Notes: generated from the letters alone by a model not told the origin. DNA of 54,949 nucleotides from Parafrankia sp. EUN1f (GCF_000177675.1 NZ_ADGX01000054.1:1-54949); one strand, 5' to 3'. Numbered from the stretch's first letter, positions 27,672 through 36,505 are shown. Numbers and translations are program-made.

Positions 27672-28468
27672 CTACCGGCTCACCAGGTCGGCGCTCCCAG
27701 CGCTCCCAGCGTTCCTGGTGTTCGCGGTGAGGTGGCGGGTGAAGAACAGCTCCGCGCTGGCCACCTCGAAGCGGGGCAGGTCCATGTGCCGGCCGGTGTT
27801 GGCGTGCAGGGTCTTCTCCGTGGACGCGAAGGCGTCGAACAGGGCCAGGCCGGCCTCGCGGGGCACGAGCTCGTCGTCCCACTGCAGCAGGAACTGCACC
27901 GGGACGGTGATCCGGGCCGCATCGGCGGTGAGATGGCGCGCGCCGACGAGACCGAACACGGCGGCGGTGATCCGCGGTTCGGCGGCGACCAGCGGAATGC
28001 CGATCATGGTGCCCAGCGACACCCCCCAGTACCCGACGGGCCCGCCGGGTGCGACGCAGTCGAGGGTCTCGAGTGCGTCCAGGGTGGCCTGCCATTCGGG
28101 GACGGCCTGGCGGGCGCGGGGGGCGTTGTCCTCGGCGATCAGGTCCGCCACGGGCTCACCCGCGGCCATCCGCCGTTGCAGTTCCGCGATGAACTGTTCG
28201 TCCGCGGTGGTTCGCGGCCGGTCACCGTGGCCGGGTGCGTCGATCGCCGCCGCGACGAACCCGCAGCGGGTCACGTAGCGCTGCGCGCGGGCCAGGACCC
28301 CGGGGGCGTGGCTGTGCTGGCCGCCGCCGTGGCCGAGCAGCACCAGCGGGCGGGGGTGGCGGTGTCGGTTCCGGCGGGGGACCACAGCGCGCCGGTGATG
28401 CCGTCGAGGGTGAATCGACGTTCCCAGACTCCGGACATGGTCGTCTGGGAGGTGACGTGCAGGTGCAT
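27672..28468 (-). pseudogene. Alpha/beta hydrolase with a frameshift in its N-terminal part
   Basis: The protein begins at the ATG at 28468 (MHLHVTSQTTMSGVWERRFT), runs to SPAGTDTATP, and then continues in another frame as PLVLLGHGGGQHSHAPGVLA through to the stop at 27672, about 265 residues. One extra C/G in the five-base run at 28352-28356 joins the frames exactly and restores Thr-Pro-Arg-Pro-Leu. Further motifs are DAPGHGDRP, the nucleophile elbow YWGVSLGTMIG, WDDELVPREAG (acid) and NTGRHMDLP (histidine), so the enzyme would be complete once joined. It may be a sequence error. An upstream leader at 28524-28598 suggests regulated translation. The substrate is unknown. Confidence 0.7.
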
Positions 28469-28523
28469 AGGTTCGTTGCCTTTCGGGATGCCTTTTTCTG
28501 GGCGCTCCCGACGGCCACCTGTG

Positions 28524-28598
28524 TCAGGCGGCGCGCCCCGCGGGACGGAAGAGGGAGAGCACCCAGCCGGATACAGCGGTAATGGGTCTCACCTCCTC
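28524..28598 (-). promoter_or_regulatory. Leader with a perfect Shine-Dalgarno and a short upstream ORF
   Basis: On the minus strand AGGAGGTGA (within 28598-28589) is an unusually complete anti-SD match. Seven bases after its GAGGAGGT core comes ATT-ACC-GCT-GTA, opening a 19-codon frame (ITAVSGWVLSLFRPAGRAA) that ends at TGA 28526-28524, 55 bases before the hydrolase ATG. Initiation would need ATT, or an in-frame GTG that overlaps the SD itself. The layout resembles translation-attenuation leaders, but the start codon is non-standard, so this is tentative. Confidence 0.4.
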
Positions 28599-28742
28599 AG
28601 GCCGCGGCGAACGGACACGGTGACGTTACCACCTCGGCTGCACCAAGCCGTCCGCACCGTGTGCGCCCGGGCACAACCTGCACGCAGCGGAGCCGACGCA
28701 TATCCCTATTGTTTCCCTGGTGACGATCAGGGGCGTGCTCGG

Positions 28743-29264
28743 ATGATGCGGGTGGTGCCGATTCTCGGTGCTCTTGTCGGTGTGGTGCTGACCGCCGGCT
28801 GCGGGGCGCTCGACATGGTGCCGGGGGATGAATGCACCGGCGATGATCGGCGTTTCGCGAAGAAGCTGGACGCGCTCACGGTGCTGGAGATCCGTCCCAG
28901 CGGCGCGAGCCTCATCGCGGGCGGCGCCAGCCATGGCTGTTCCGACAGCACGGCCTTCCCGTACGCGTCACGCTGGTACCACACCGGGATGTCGGCCGAG
29001 GAGATCGCGGACTTCTACCGTGACGCACTGCCCGCGGCCGGCTGGAAACTGCGCCACGCCGACCCCATCCACGCACAGCAGCGGGTGTTCTTCGGGGCGC
29101 GGCTGTGCTTCACCCGGCCGGTCGACGGGATCGAGACGTTTCTGTCGGTGGGCTTTCCCGGTGCTCTCGACGCCGGCCCCGAGGATGTGCTCGGGTCAGG
29201 CCCCGCCGATGTCGACCTGCATGTCATGGCCGACCCCGAGGACGGCTATGTGAACAACTGCTGA
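28743..29264 (+). CDS. Small lipoprotein of unknown function
   Basis: A 173-residue predicted lipoprotein. MMRVVPILGALVGVVLTAGC is a compact signal with lipobox LTAGC at residues 17-21. The mature protein has four more cysteines (DECTGDD, SHGCSDS, RLCFTRP, VNNC) and a segment SAEEIADFYRDALPAAGWKL that recurs in actinobacterial lipoproteins and suggests a compact alpha/beta domain. The function is unknown. It stands alone between the frameshifted hydrolase and the APC permease. Confidence 0.75.
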   Translation: MMRVVPILGALVGVVLTAGCGALDMVPGDECTGDDRRFAKKLDALTVLEIRPSGASLIAGGASHGCSDSTAFPYASRWYHTGMSAEEIADFYRDALPAAGWKLRHADPIHAQQRVFFGARLCFTRPVDGIETFLSVGFPGALDAGPEDVLGSGPADVDLHVMADPEDGYVNNC

Positions 29265-29402
29265 CGTTTCCCGCGTGGCTGGGTGGAGGCGCGCAGATGG
29301 TCGCTGCTGGCCTAGTACGGTCCGTCATGGGTTGGACCCAGGATTTCTGCGCCGTTTCGCGGGGCGGGGCGGGGCGGAGTCGGCGGAGGGTGAGTCCGGG
29401 GC

Positions 29403-30677
29403 ATGGCGTCGAAGGCAGTAGCTGAGCCGGTGCCGGACGAGCTGAGCCGGCGCCTGGGGGTGGCCGACGCGGTACTCGTCGGTCTGGGGGCGATGATCGG
29501 CGCGGGGATCTTCGCGGCGCTCGCGCCGGCCGCCCGGGCCGCCGGTTCCGGGCTGCTGATCGGCCTGGGGGCCGCGGCGGTCGTGGCGTACTGCAACGCC
29601 ACGTCGTCGGCGCGGCTGGCGGCCCGCTACCCGGCGTCGGGGGGTACCTACGTCTACGGCCGGATGCGCCTCGGTGACTTCTGGGGGTATCTGGCGGGCT
29701 GGGCTTTCGTGGTCGGCAAGACCGCGTCGTGCGCGGCGATGGCGTTGACCGTCGGGGCGTATGTGTGGCCGGGTGGGGCCCATGCCGTCGCGGTCGCCGC
29801 GGTGGTGGCGCTGACCGCGCTGAACTACGCCGGGGTGCACCGCTCGGCGTTGGCGACCAGGGTGATCGTGGCCGTGGTGCTGGCGGTCCTCGCCGCGGTG
29901 GCGGTCGCCGCGCTGAGCGCCGAGGTGGCGGAGGTGGACCGGCTGCGGGTCGGCGCGGACACGAGCGTGCGCGGGGTGCTGCAGGCGGCGGGCCTGCTGT
30001 TCTTCGCCTTCGCCGGGTACGCGCGGATCGCCACCCTCGGGGAGGAGGTCCGCGACCCGGCCCGCACGATCCCCCGGTCGATCGGGATGGCACTGGGGAT
30101 CACGCTGGTGGTGTACGCGGTTGTCGCGGTCGCCGTCGTGATGGTGCTGGGCCCGGGCGGACTGGCCGGGGCCACGGCGCCGCTGACGGACGCCGCGCGG
30201 GTCGCCGGGGCCGGCTGGCTGGTACCGGTGGTGCGGGTCGGGGCGGCACTCGCCGCGCTCGGGTCGTTGCTCGCGCTGATCCTCGGGGTGTCGCGCACGA
30301 CGTTCGCGATGGCCCGTGACCGGCATCTGCCGCACCTGCTCGCGGCGGTCCATCCCCGGTTCGCGGTGCCGCACCACGCCGAGGTGGCCGTCGGCGTGGT
30401 CGTCGCGGTCCTGGCCGCGACGGTGGATCTGCGTGGGGCGATCGGTTTCTCCTCCTTCGGGGTGCTGGTGTACTACGCGATCGCGAACGCCAGCGCCTGG
30501 ACGCTCAGCGCGGCGGAGGGCCGCCCGCCCCGGCTGGTTCCCGTCGTCGGGTTCGTCGGCTGCCTGCTGCTCGCGTTCGCGTTGCCGGTGTCGGCGGTGG
30601 CCGGCGGTGTTGTCGTGCTGGTCGCCGGTGCGGGCGTCTATGCCGCCCGCCGCGGGCGGGGTGCCCGGCGGCCGTAG
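29403..30677 (+). CDS. APC-superfamily amino acid permease
   Basis: A 424-residue membrane transporter with about 12 predicted helices. The N-terminal family motif is ADAVLVGLGAMIGAGIFAAL (broken first helix with the G-x-G unwinding). SARYPASGG-type loop sequence is present as AARYPASGGTYVYGRMR, and LFFAFAGYARIATLGEEVRD corresponds to the sixth helix and following loop. LGVSRTTFAMARDRHLP is also typical. It should move amino acids or related amines with a cation. The substrate is not predictable. The ATG at 29403 is the start. A LuxR-type gene overlaps its 3' end. Confidence 0.88.
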   Translation: MASKAVAEPVPDELSRRLGVADAVLVGLGAMIGAGIFAALAPAARAAGSGLLIGLGAAAVVAYCNATSSARLAARYPASGGTYVYGRMRLGDFWGYLAGWAFVVGKTASCAAMALTVGAYVWPGGAHAVAVAAVVALTALNYAGVHRSALATRVIVAVVLAVLAAVAVAALSAEVAEVDRLRVGADTSVRGVLQAAGLLFFAFAGYARIATLGEEVRDPARTIPRSIGMALGITLVVYAVVAVAVVMVLGPGGLAGATAPLTDAARVAGAGWLVPVVRVGAALAALGSLLALILGVSRTTFAMARDRHLPHLLAAVHPRFAVPHHAEVAVGVVVAVLAATVDLRGAIGFSSFGVLVYYAIANASAWTLSAAEGRPPRLVPVVGFVGCLLLAFALPVSAVAGGVVVLVAGAGVYAARRGRGARRP

Positions 30678-31095
30678 GGTCCAGAGGAGGAACCGCGTCG
30701 CCGAGCGGTTTCCCACGCTCGGCCTGCGCCTGGGCGACCCACGGCCCCACGTCCGCGGCAAGCTCCGTGAGTACGTCACGCTCGGGCGCGTGGGCGCGTG
30801 GGCCGTGCTGCGCGGCGCGCCGCTGCTCGACGGCGACGAGCCGGGACAGGTCCTCATCACGGTCGAGCCCGCCTCCCGCGACGACGTCACCGCGGTCATG
30901 ACGATCGCCTGCGCGCTCACCCCGCGCGAGGCGGAGGTCTGCGAGCAGGTCCTGGCTGGGCGTTCCACGGCGGACATCGCCCGTCAGCTCGTCCTCTCGG
31001 CCTACACCGTGCAGGACCACCTGAAGTCGATCTTCACCAAGGTCGGTGTCCGCAGCCGCGCGGAACTGGTAACCCGCCTGCGCGCCGGCGCCTGA
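30661..31095 (+). CDS. LuxR-type HTH protein, N-terminally short (possible remnant)
   Basis: A GTG at 30661 overlaps the end of the permease gene by 17 bases and gives 144 residues. The C-terminal 65 residues are a complete LuxR-type HTH: LTPREAEVCEQVLAGRSTAD, IARQLVLSAYTVQDHLKSIF, KVGVRSRAEL. The preceding 70 residues (GRVGAWAVLRGAPLLDGDEP, VLITVEPASRD) match the linker that in related actinobacterial regulators joins an N-terminal sensory domain of 200 or more residues, which is absent here. It may be a short free-standing regulator or a truncated gene; its 5' end merges with the permease gene, which favours truncation. Confidence 0.6.
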   Translation: MPGGRRVQRRNRVAERFPTLGLRLGDPRPHVRGKLREYVTLGRVGAWAVLRGAPLLDGDEPGQVLITVEPASRDDVTAVMTIACALTPREAEVCEQVLAGRSTADIARQLVLSAYTVQDHLKSIFTKVGVRSRAELVTRLRAGA

Positions 31096-31384
31096 GCCGG
31101 GGGCGCTCCCAACATCGCGGCCGCTCCGGTGGCTGGGGCTATCGGCGCAGGTGGTGGGCGATGGTGACGCGGTGGAAGGCTGGTCATCCCCGTTATCTCG
31201 CCGAAGCGGGCACCGTCCACGGCGCCGAGCTTCTCGCCGAACTGTCCGCCTTGACCTGGACTGGCAGTGCCAGCCCCACCGCCGCGGGCGTCGGCACCGA
31301 GACGGACGACATCGGCACCGGCCCGGTCCTTACAGACTCCGGTGGGTGTTCTCGTCGCGGGCTCCCACAGCGACCACGCTGCGA

Positions 31385-32146
31385 TCAGGCCGGTTTGCGG
31401 GCTTCGATGAGGAACCGTGTGGTGTGCGCCTCGAAGGGCCCGTGGGTGTGGATGTGGTCGTGCAGCGCCGCGAGCTGCGGACGGTAGCGGTCGACGGTGA
31501 ATCCCGGGACCATCCAGATCACTTTCCGTAGGAAGTAGATGACCGCGCCGACGTCGCGGAACTCGGTGTGCAGGGTCTCCATCCGCAGGTCGAGGACCTG
31601 CAGCCCGGCGGCTTCGGCGCCGGCGCGGGCCCGGTCGGGGTGGCGTCGGTGGCGCACCTCGGCGGGCTGCGGGCCGAGGAAGAACTCGACGAGCTCGAAG
31701 ACACTCGCCGGGCCGACCTGCTGGGAGAAGTAGACCCCTCCCGGGGTGAGGACGCGGCTGACCTCGTCCCAGCGGGTGGTCACCGGGTGGCGGCTGACCA
31801 CCAGGTCGAAGGTGTCGCCGGTGAAGGGCAGCGGTGTGTTGTCGGCCGCGGCGACGACCAGGACGCCGCGGGGTCGCAGCCGCGCGGCGGCCCGTGCGAG
31901 GTTCGGTGGCCAGGACTCGGTGGCCGCTGTCCGGGTCGCCAGGCGGGGCACGCCGCCGAGGACCTCCCCACCGCCGGTCTCAAGGTCCAGCGCGGTGGTG
32001 GCGCGTGCCATGCGCCGGCCCATCGTGTGCGCGTACCGCCAGGACGGGCGCTGCTCGCTGGCCCGCCCGTCCAGCCAGGAGAAGTCCCATCCGTCGACGG
32101 GCGCCGCCTCGGCCTCGGCGACCAGATCCTCGAATCGGCCCATCAT
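31385..32146 (-). CDS. SAM-dependent methyltransferase-like protein
   Basis: About 253 residues. MGRRMARATTALDLETGGGE is a motif I variant (LDLETGGGE), followed by RPRGVLVVAAADNTPLPFTG and DTFDLVVSRHPVTTRWDEV, then RVLTPGGVYFSQQVGPAS. These match methyltransferase family 11 with an N-terminal WDFSWLDGRA segment seen in actinobacterial relatives. The start is one of three adjacent codons (GTG 32149, ATG 32146 or 32143). It begins a few bases after the stop of the wHTH-membrane gene, so it is the last gene of a four-gene operon. Confidence 0.8.
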   Translation of the reverse strand: MMGRFEDLVAEAEAAPVDGWDFSWLDGRASEQRPSWRYAHTMGRRMARATTALDLETGGGEVLGGVPRLATRTAATESWPPNLARAAARLRPRGVLVVAAADNTPLPFTGDTFDLVVSRHPVTTRWDEVSRVLTPGGVYFSQQVGPASVFELVEFFLGPQPAEVRHRRHPDRARAGAEAAGLQVLDLRMETLHTEFRDVGAVIYFLRKVIWMVPGFTVDRYRPQLAALHDHIHTHGPFEAHTTRFLIEARKPA

Positions 32147-32152
32147 CACCGG

Positions 32153-33022
32153 TCAGTGTCGCTCAAGGATGTCGGGCTCGCCCGGTGACGGCATGGGCGG
32201 GCTGGTCTGCTGCCACCGTGGTGACGGTGTGCGCGCCTTCGTGGAACCTTCCCTCGCGGCGCGGTCCTCGCGGAGGAAACGGGCGACAACGATGGCGTAA
32301 GCGGTGACAGCGAAGACGACGATTCCCACCACGGTGGCGACGGCCCCGGACCTGATGACCGTGCTGTCGAGCCAGCCGGCGCCCTTGTCGGTCGCGCTGG
32401 CGGCGATGACGACTCCGAGGGTGCCGCCGAGGCAGCATCCGGATCCGATGCCGGTGCGGCTACGGACCCGTTTGCCGCCGAACCCGGAGGCCACCCCGCA
32501 GGGGACACCCAGGAGAACGGCTGTGACCAGGACACCGGCACCGATGTGGTGTGTGCCGAGGCCGAGCAGAAAACCGGTGACCATACCGACGAAGCCCGTG
32601 ACGAAGCGCTCCCCGGGCGGAGCGGGAGCAAGGGCGGCGCGGGCGGCGGTGGTGCCGTGGCTGGTGAGCCGGTACATCCGCTGCGGCTGGCGTGGTTGGT
32701 GGTCGGGATCGGGGTGGCCTGGTGCGGGTGGGGTGTCGTAGCTGCTGGACAGCCAGCCGGCGGCGTCGAGTCGGGCGAGGACTGTCGCGGTCGGGCGCCC
32801 GTGACGGCGGGTGAGTTCGTGTTCGCTGTAGCCACGGTGGGGGTCGCGCAGCAGGAACCGCAGCAGCATCTCGGTGGTCACGGCGAACGGAGGCTGCGAT
32901 TGCGAGGGCGTCTGTTGGCGACTGCGCACCCGGTAACCGTACTGATCGTCCTGCCCGCCGCCCCCGGTGCCGGCCCCGGCGCCGGATCGGCTTTCCGCCC
33001 GGGCACCTGCGACAAAACCCAC
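32153..33022 (-). CDS. PadR-like winged-helix domain fused to a membrane domain
   Basis: A 289-residue protein with two parts. Residues about 47-130 are a PadR-like winged helix: TTEMLLRFLLRDPHRGYSEH, ELTRRHGRPTATVLARLDAA, then MYRLTSHGTTAARAAL as the wing. Residues about 140-250 hold three or four hydrophobic segments (FVTGFVGMVTGFLLGLGTHH, VLVTAVLLGVPCGVASG, VATVVGIVVFAVTAYAIVVA). A membrane-tethered regulator is one reading; a transport accessory protein is another. The start at 33022 is uncertain because the first 45 residues are low complexity. The gene follows the multi-TM gene by 15 bases. Confidence 0.68.
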   Translation of the reverse strand: MGFVAGARAESRSGAGAGTGGGGQDDQYGYRVRSRQQTPSQSQPPFAVTTEMLLRFLLRDPHRGYSEHELTRRHGRPTATVLARLDAAGWLSSSYDTPPAPGHPDPDHQPRQPQRMYRLTSHGTTAARAALAPAPPGERFVTGFVGMVTGFLLGLGTHHIGAGVLVTAVLLGVPCGVASGFGGKRVRSRTGIGSGCCLGGTLGVVIAASATDKGAGWLDSTVIRSGAVATVVGIVVFAVTAYAIVVARFLREDRAAREGSTKARTPSPRWQQTSPPMPSPGEPDILERH

Positions 33023-33037
33023 GCTCGCGGGCGGCCG

Positions 33038-34099
33038 TCATCGCGGCGGCGCCGTCGACCTGCGGTGGGCGTGGGCCAGTAACACCAGCACCATCACCGT
33101 CAGCATGGCGTTCGCGGCGTATTTGGCCGGGTAGGACACGTCGCCCAGCGGGTCGACGACGAACGACAGGCCGGCGTTGACGAGCAGCGCGCCGCCGGCG
33201 GCGGCGAGGGCGTGCCGGCGTCCCCACCCTCGCCGGCGGGCGAGGATCGCCAGCAGCGCGGTGCCGCCGAGGAGGATCAGCAGGTCGACGGTGACACCGG
33301 GCCAGGTCGGTGGGAGCAGCTGGTGGGCGGTGAGCGCGATCATGACGGCGCCGGCGAGCAGCCACGGTCGGTGGCGGCGCCCCGCCGTGGGGATGACCGG
33401 TGGCGTGCGGCGGGGTGCCGGCCGTGGTGCGGCGAAGGCGGCCGCGGTGAGCAGGACGACGGCCAGGGCGGTGGCGGCGAGCTGTGTCGGGGAGGCGCGG
33501 AAGGTACGGCTGGCGTCGTCGTGGATCAGTGCCGCCGCCGCCAGGTACAGCACGGTCAGGGTGAGGATGCCGGGCCGGTGTAGCCAGGGGCGGTCGGCGA
33601 GGCGGGGCACGTAGGACTCGACGACGACGATCGGTGCGGTGAAGCTCCAGATGATGTGGCCGGTGAGGAAGTTCAGCAGGTAGTAGACGCTCAGGCCGGT
33701 GCCGCCGAGGAGGGTGGGGGTGCGGTCGTCGTCCCAGGTCGGGTCGCCGGTGAGGTGGGGGTTGAACAGGCTCTGGTCGACGAGTCCGGCCTGGGTGAGG
33801 CCGAACGCGGCGGCGAGCAGGATCAGGGTGGGCCAGCCGCCGCCGACGCGGCGGGTGATCTCGCGGATCAGGACGGCGACGGTGCCGTAGAGCGGGACGA
33901 AGATGATCAGCCCGGCGAGCATGGTCAGGGGCCGGCTGATGCTGTCGGCGTAGCCGATGAGGTATTCGGCGCAGATCGGGGCGAGGACCGCAAGCCCCGT
34001 GGCGGCGATCAGGCGCGTCCGCCGCGTCCGGCCCTGTGAGGGTGCCGGTGCCGGCCTGGCGGACTCCTGGGCCTGGCGGGGTCGTTCAGGTGCGGTCAT
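33038..34099 (-). CDS. Multi-pass membrane protein of unknown function
   Basis: A 353-residue integral membrane protein with about nine or ten helices, for example LAVLAPICAEYLIGYADSI, LTMLAGLIIFVPLYGTVAVL, YYLLNFLTGHIIWSFTAPIV and LTVMVLVLLAHAH. A short charged N-terminus precedes the first helix. VLIREITRRVGGGWPTLILL and FNPHLTGDPTWDDDRTPTLL are distinctive loops. I do not recognise the family. Its start overlaps the small membrane gene by 14 bases and the wHTH gene follows by 15, so the three are cotranscribed. Confidence 0.72.
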   Translation of the reverse strand: MTAPERPRQAQESARPAPAPSQGRTRRTRLIAATGLAVLAPICAEYLIGYADSISRPLTMLAGLIIFVPLYGTVAVLIREITRRVGGGWPTLILLAAAFGLTQAGLVDQSLFNPHLTGDPTWDDDRTPTLLGGTGLSVYYLLNFLTGHIIWSFTAPIVVVESYVPRLADRPWLHRPGILTLTVLYLAAAALIHDDASRTFRASPTQLAATALAVVLLTAAAFAAPRPAPRRTPPVIPTAGRRHRPWLLAGAVMIALTAHQLLPPTWPGVTVDLLILLGGTALLAILARRRGWGRRHALAAAGGALLVNAGLSFVVDPLGDVSYPAKYAANAMLTVMVLVLLAHAHRRSTAPPR

Positions 34100-34379
34100 G
34101 TCGGCTGATCGCGCTGCCCGCCGCCGCGACGAGCAGCCCGACGACGATCATGATGATGGAGCTGTAGATCTCGTAGCCGGCGGGTGTGAGATGGCGCAGG
34201 AAGCCCATCAGAGGTGGCCACCAGCCGAACGCCTCGCGGAGCAGGCCGCACAGGCCGCCGATGGTGAGGACGTCGCCGAGGACCTGCCCGGCGGCGGCCA
34301 CGGGCAGCAGCGCCGGATCGGGCTGTGGGTGCGGATGCGGGGACGGCTGGTCGGGCGGTGACTGGTCGGGGGCGCTCAT
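34086..34379 (-). CDS. Small two-TM membrane protein
   Basis: A 97-residue protein with a Pro/His-rich N-terminus (PPDQPSPHPHPQPDP) and two hydrophobic stretches (VLGDVLTIGGLCGLL and YSSIIMIVVGLLVAAAG). The ATG at 34379 has TACCGT (34392-34387) seven bases upstream, which fits a -10 box for a leaderless transcript. It is the first gene of the minus-strand operon and is divergent from the histidine kinase gene across 159 bases. The function is unknown. Confidence 0.65.
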   Translation of the reverse strand: MSAPDQSPPDQPSPHPHPQPDPALLPVAAAGQVLGDVLTIGGLCGLLREAFGWWPPLMGFLRHLTPAGYEIYSSIIMIVVGLLVAAAGSAISRHDRT

Positions 34380-34538
34380 GTGATCAACGGTAGGGAGCGC
34401 GGGTCGGCCGTCGCATCGGCCGGAGGACGGCGGGCCGGTGACGAAGGTGGGTGGTGGACCGCCGGGGTGTCATCCTTTGGTATCGCCTCTGGTGCGGGGC
34501 CTTTCGGGGCGGTTCGGGCCCGCGTAGATTGCCGGGGC

Positions 34539-35819
34539 ATGCCCCGTGTGCAGCGCACCGGGCGGGACTGGGCCGCCGACCTGGGGTTCGTGCTGTTCGC
34601 CGCCTGTTTCGCCGCGCTCACCTCGCAGACCGTCACGGTGACGGACGATCCGGGGCCGGTGTGGCGGGTGGTGGACCAGGTCGCCGGCGGGCTGGGATGC
34701 GCGGCGCTGCTGGCGCGGCGGCGATGGCCGGTGCCGTTGGCGGTGGTGCTGGTGGCCGCGGGGACGGCGACGCCGTACCTGACAGGCCCGGTGCTGGTGG
34801 CGGTGTTCACCGTCGCCGCGACCCGGCGGCGGCGGGTCACCGTGGGGGTGGCGGCGTTGGTGTTCGCCCCGCTGCCGCTGTTCCTGTGGAGGCTGGCGGA
34901 CCTGCCCGAAGCCCGGGCGGATCGTGCGGTGACCTATTTCGCGCTGGTCGCGGGGGCTGTGGGCTGGGGGTTGTTCCGGCGTTCGCGGGGGCAGCTGATC
35001 GCGTCGCTGCGGGCGCGGGCGGAGTTGGCGGAGGCGGACGCGGAGTTACGCGCGGACCGTGCCCGCCAGGAGGTCCGCGCCCAGATCGCCCGGGAGATGC
35101 ACGATGTGCTGGGGCATCGGCTGTCGCTGTTGAGCGTGCATGCGGGGGCGTTGGAGTTCAACACGTCCGCGTCGGCGGCGCAGGTCGCGGCGGCGGCGGG
35201 GGTGATCCGGGAGAACGCGCATCTGGCGTTGCGGGATCTGCGCGAGGTGATCGGTGTCCTCAACGACGGTGGTCCCGGCGACGAGCTGTGGCCGTCGGTG
35301 GGCCTGGCGGATCTGGGGCGGCTGGTGGCGGAGACGCGGGCGGCGGGGGCCGTGGTGGAGCTGACCGGGTGGGCCGGCGGGCTGGTGGAGGGGGTGGCTC
35401 CGCCGGCGGCGGTCGGGCGGGCGGCGCTGCGGATCGTGCAGGAGGCGCTGACGAACGCCCGGCTGCACGCACCGGGTGCGGTGGTCGCGGTGCGGCTGTC
35501 CGGCGGGCCGGGCCGGGGGTTGACCGTGGACGTCCACAGCGGGCCGGTGCCCTCGTCCCCCGGGTCGTCCGCCGCGTCGGACCCGCCGATGGCGGTGTCA
35601 CCGGTGCCGCGGCTGGCGTCGGGGTGGGCGGGTGGCGGTGCGACCGGTGGCGGGCGCGGTCTGGTCGGGCTGGCGGAACGGGCCCGGGTGGCCGGTGGTG
35701 TGCTGCGGGCGGGGCCGACCGTGGACGGGTTCGAGGTCCGGGCCTGGCTTCCGTGGGCCGGCGAACCCGCCGAGGACCGGGAGCCGGACCGGGAGGGAGC
35801 GGGGAGGCGGCGTGGATGA
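34539..35819 (+). CDS. DesK/NarL-type sensor histidine kinase (first pair)
   Basis: A 426-residue membrane kinase. Four or five hydrophobic segments fill residues about 12-145. The HisKA_3 phosphoacceptor is REMHDVLGHRLSLLSVHAG (His about 187), and the ATPase domain shows the N-box QEALTNARLHAPG and G-box GRGLVGLAERARV. A Gly/Ser/Pro insert interrupts the ATPase domain before the G-box. The ATG at 34539 lies eight bases after TAGATT (34525-34530), a likely -10. Its stop overlaps the response regulator start (ATGA). It is divergent from the minus-strand membrane operon, which may be its target. Confidence 0.88.
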   Translation: MPRVQRTGRDWAADLGFVLFAACFAALTSQTVTVTDDPGPVWRVVDQVAGGLGCAALLARRRWPVPLAVVLVAAGTATPYLTGPVLVAVFTVAATRRRRVTVGVAALVFAPLPLFLWRLADLPEARADRAVTYFALVAGAVGWGLFRRSRGQLIASLRARAELAEADAELRADRARQEVRAQIAREMHDVLGHRLSLLSVHAGALEFNTSASAAQVAAAAGVIRENAHLALRDLREVIGVLNDGGPGDELWPSVGLADLGRLVAETRAAGAVVELTGWAGGLVEGVAPPAAVGRAALRIVQEALTNARLHAPGAVVAVRLSGGPGRGLTVDVHSGPVPSSPGSSAASDPPMAVSPVPRLASGWAGGGATGGGRGLVGLAERARVAGGVLRAGPTVDGFEVRAWLPWAGEPAEDREPDREGAGRRRG

Positions 35820-36475
35820 TCGGTGTCCTGCTGGTGGATGACGACGCTCTGGTGCGGGCCGGGTTACGGCTGATGCTCGGCGGCGCCGGGGACATCGAGG
35901 TGGTCGCCGAGGCCGGGGACGGCGGGCAGGTCGCCGCGTTGGTCGCCGCGCACCGGCCCGCCGTGGTGTTGATGGACATCCGGATGCCGGGTGTCGACGG
36001 GGTGCGGGCGACCCGGATGGTGCGGGCGGTGCCCGGTGCGCCGGAGGTGCTGGTGCTGACCACGTTCCACACCGATGCCCATGTGCTGGGGGCGTTGCGG
36101 GCCGGCGCGGCCGGGTTCCTGCTCAAGGACACCGCCCCGGGTGACATCGTGGCGGCGATCCGCACGGTGGCCGCGGGTGATCCGGTGCTGTCCCCGGCGG
36201 TCACCCGCCGGCTCATCGACCAGGCCACCGCTGGTGGTGACGGTGGGCGTGACGATGTCGCCGCGCGGGCCCGGGCCCGGCTGGGGATGTTGGGGGATCG
36301 GGAGCGGGAGGTGGCGTTGGCGGTGGGTCGGGGCCTGTCGAACGCGCAGATCGCCCGGGAGCTGCACCTGGCGTTGCCGACGGTGAAGACGCATGTGTCG
36401 CGGATCCTGACCCGCCTCGACCTGAACAACCGGGTGCAGATCGCGCTGCTCGTCCACGACGCCGGCGTGCGGTGA
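35816..36475 (+). CDS. NarL-family response regulator (first pair)
   Basis: A 219-residue regulator. The receiver domain begins IGVLLVDDDALVRAGLRLML, with the phosphorylated aspartate in VVLMDIRMPGVDG (about 53), then VLTTFHTDAHVLGALRAGA and FLLKDTAP (lysine). The C-terminal LuxR-type HTH is LGDREREVALAVGRGLSNAQ, IARELHLALPTVKTHVSRIL. It is coupled to the kinase upstream by ATGA overlap and forms a complete two-component pair. It converges on the lipoprotein gene 30 bases away. Confidence 0.9.
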   Translation: MIGVLLVDDDALVRAGLRLMLGGAGDIEVVAEAGDGGQVAALVAAHRPAVVLMDIRMPGVDGVRATRMVRAVPGAPEVLVLTTFHTDAHVLGALRAGAAGFLLKDTAPGDIVAAIRTVAAGDPVLSPAVTRRLIDQATAGGDGGRDDVAARARARLGMLGDREREVALAVGRGLSNAQIARELHLALPTVKTHVSRILTRLDLNNRVQIALLVHDAGVR

Positions 36476-36505
36476 CGCCGGACGTCTGACGGCTTCCGGC
36501 GACGG

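Noticed and set aside
31160-31384. Plus-strand ORF starting MVTRWKAGHPRYLAEAG before the methyltransferase end
   Set aside because: There is no recognisable domain, and the frame runs antisense into the methyltransferase gene. It might be a decayed fragment but cannot be supported.
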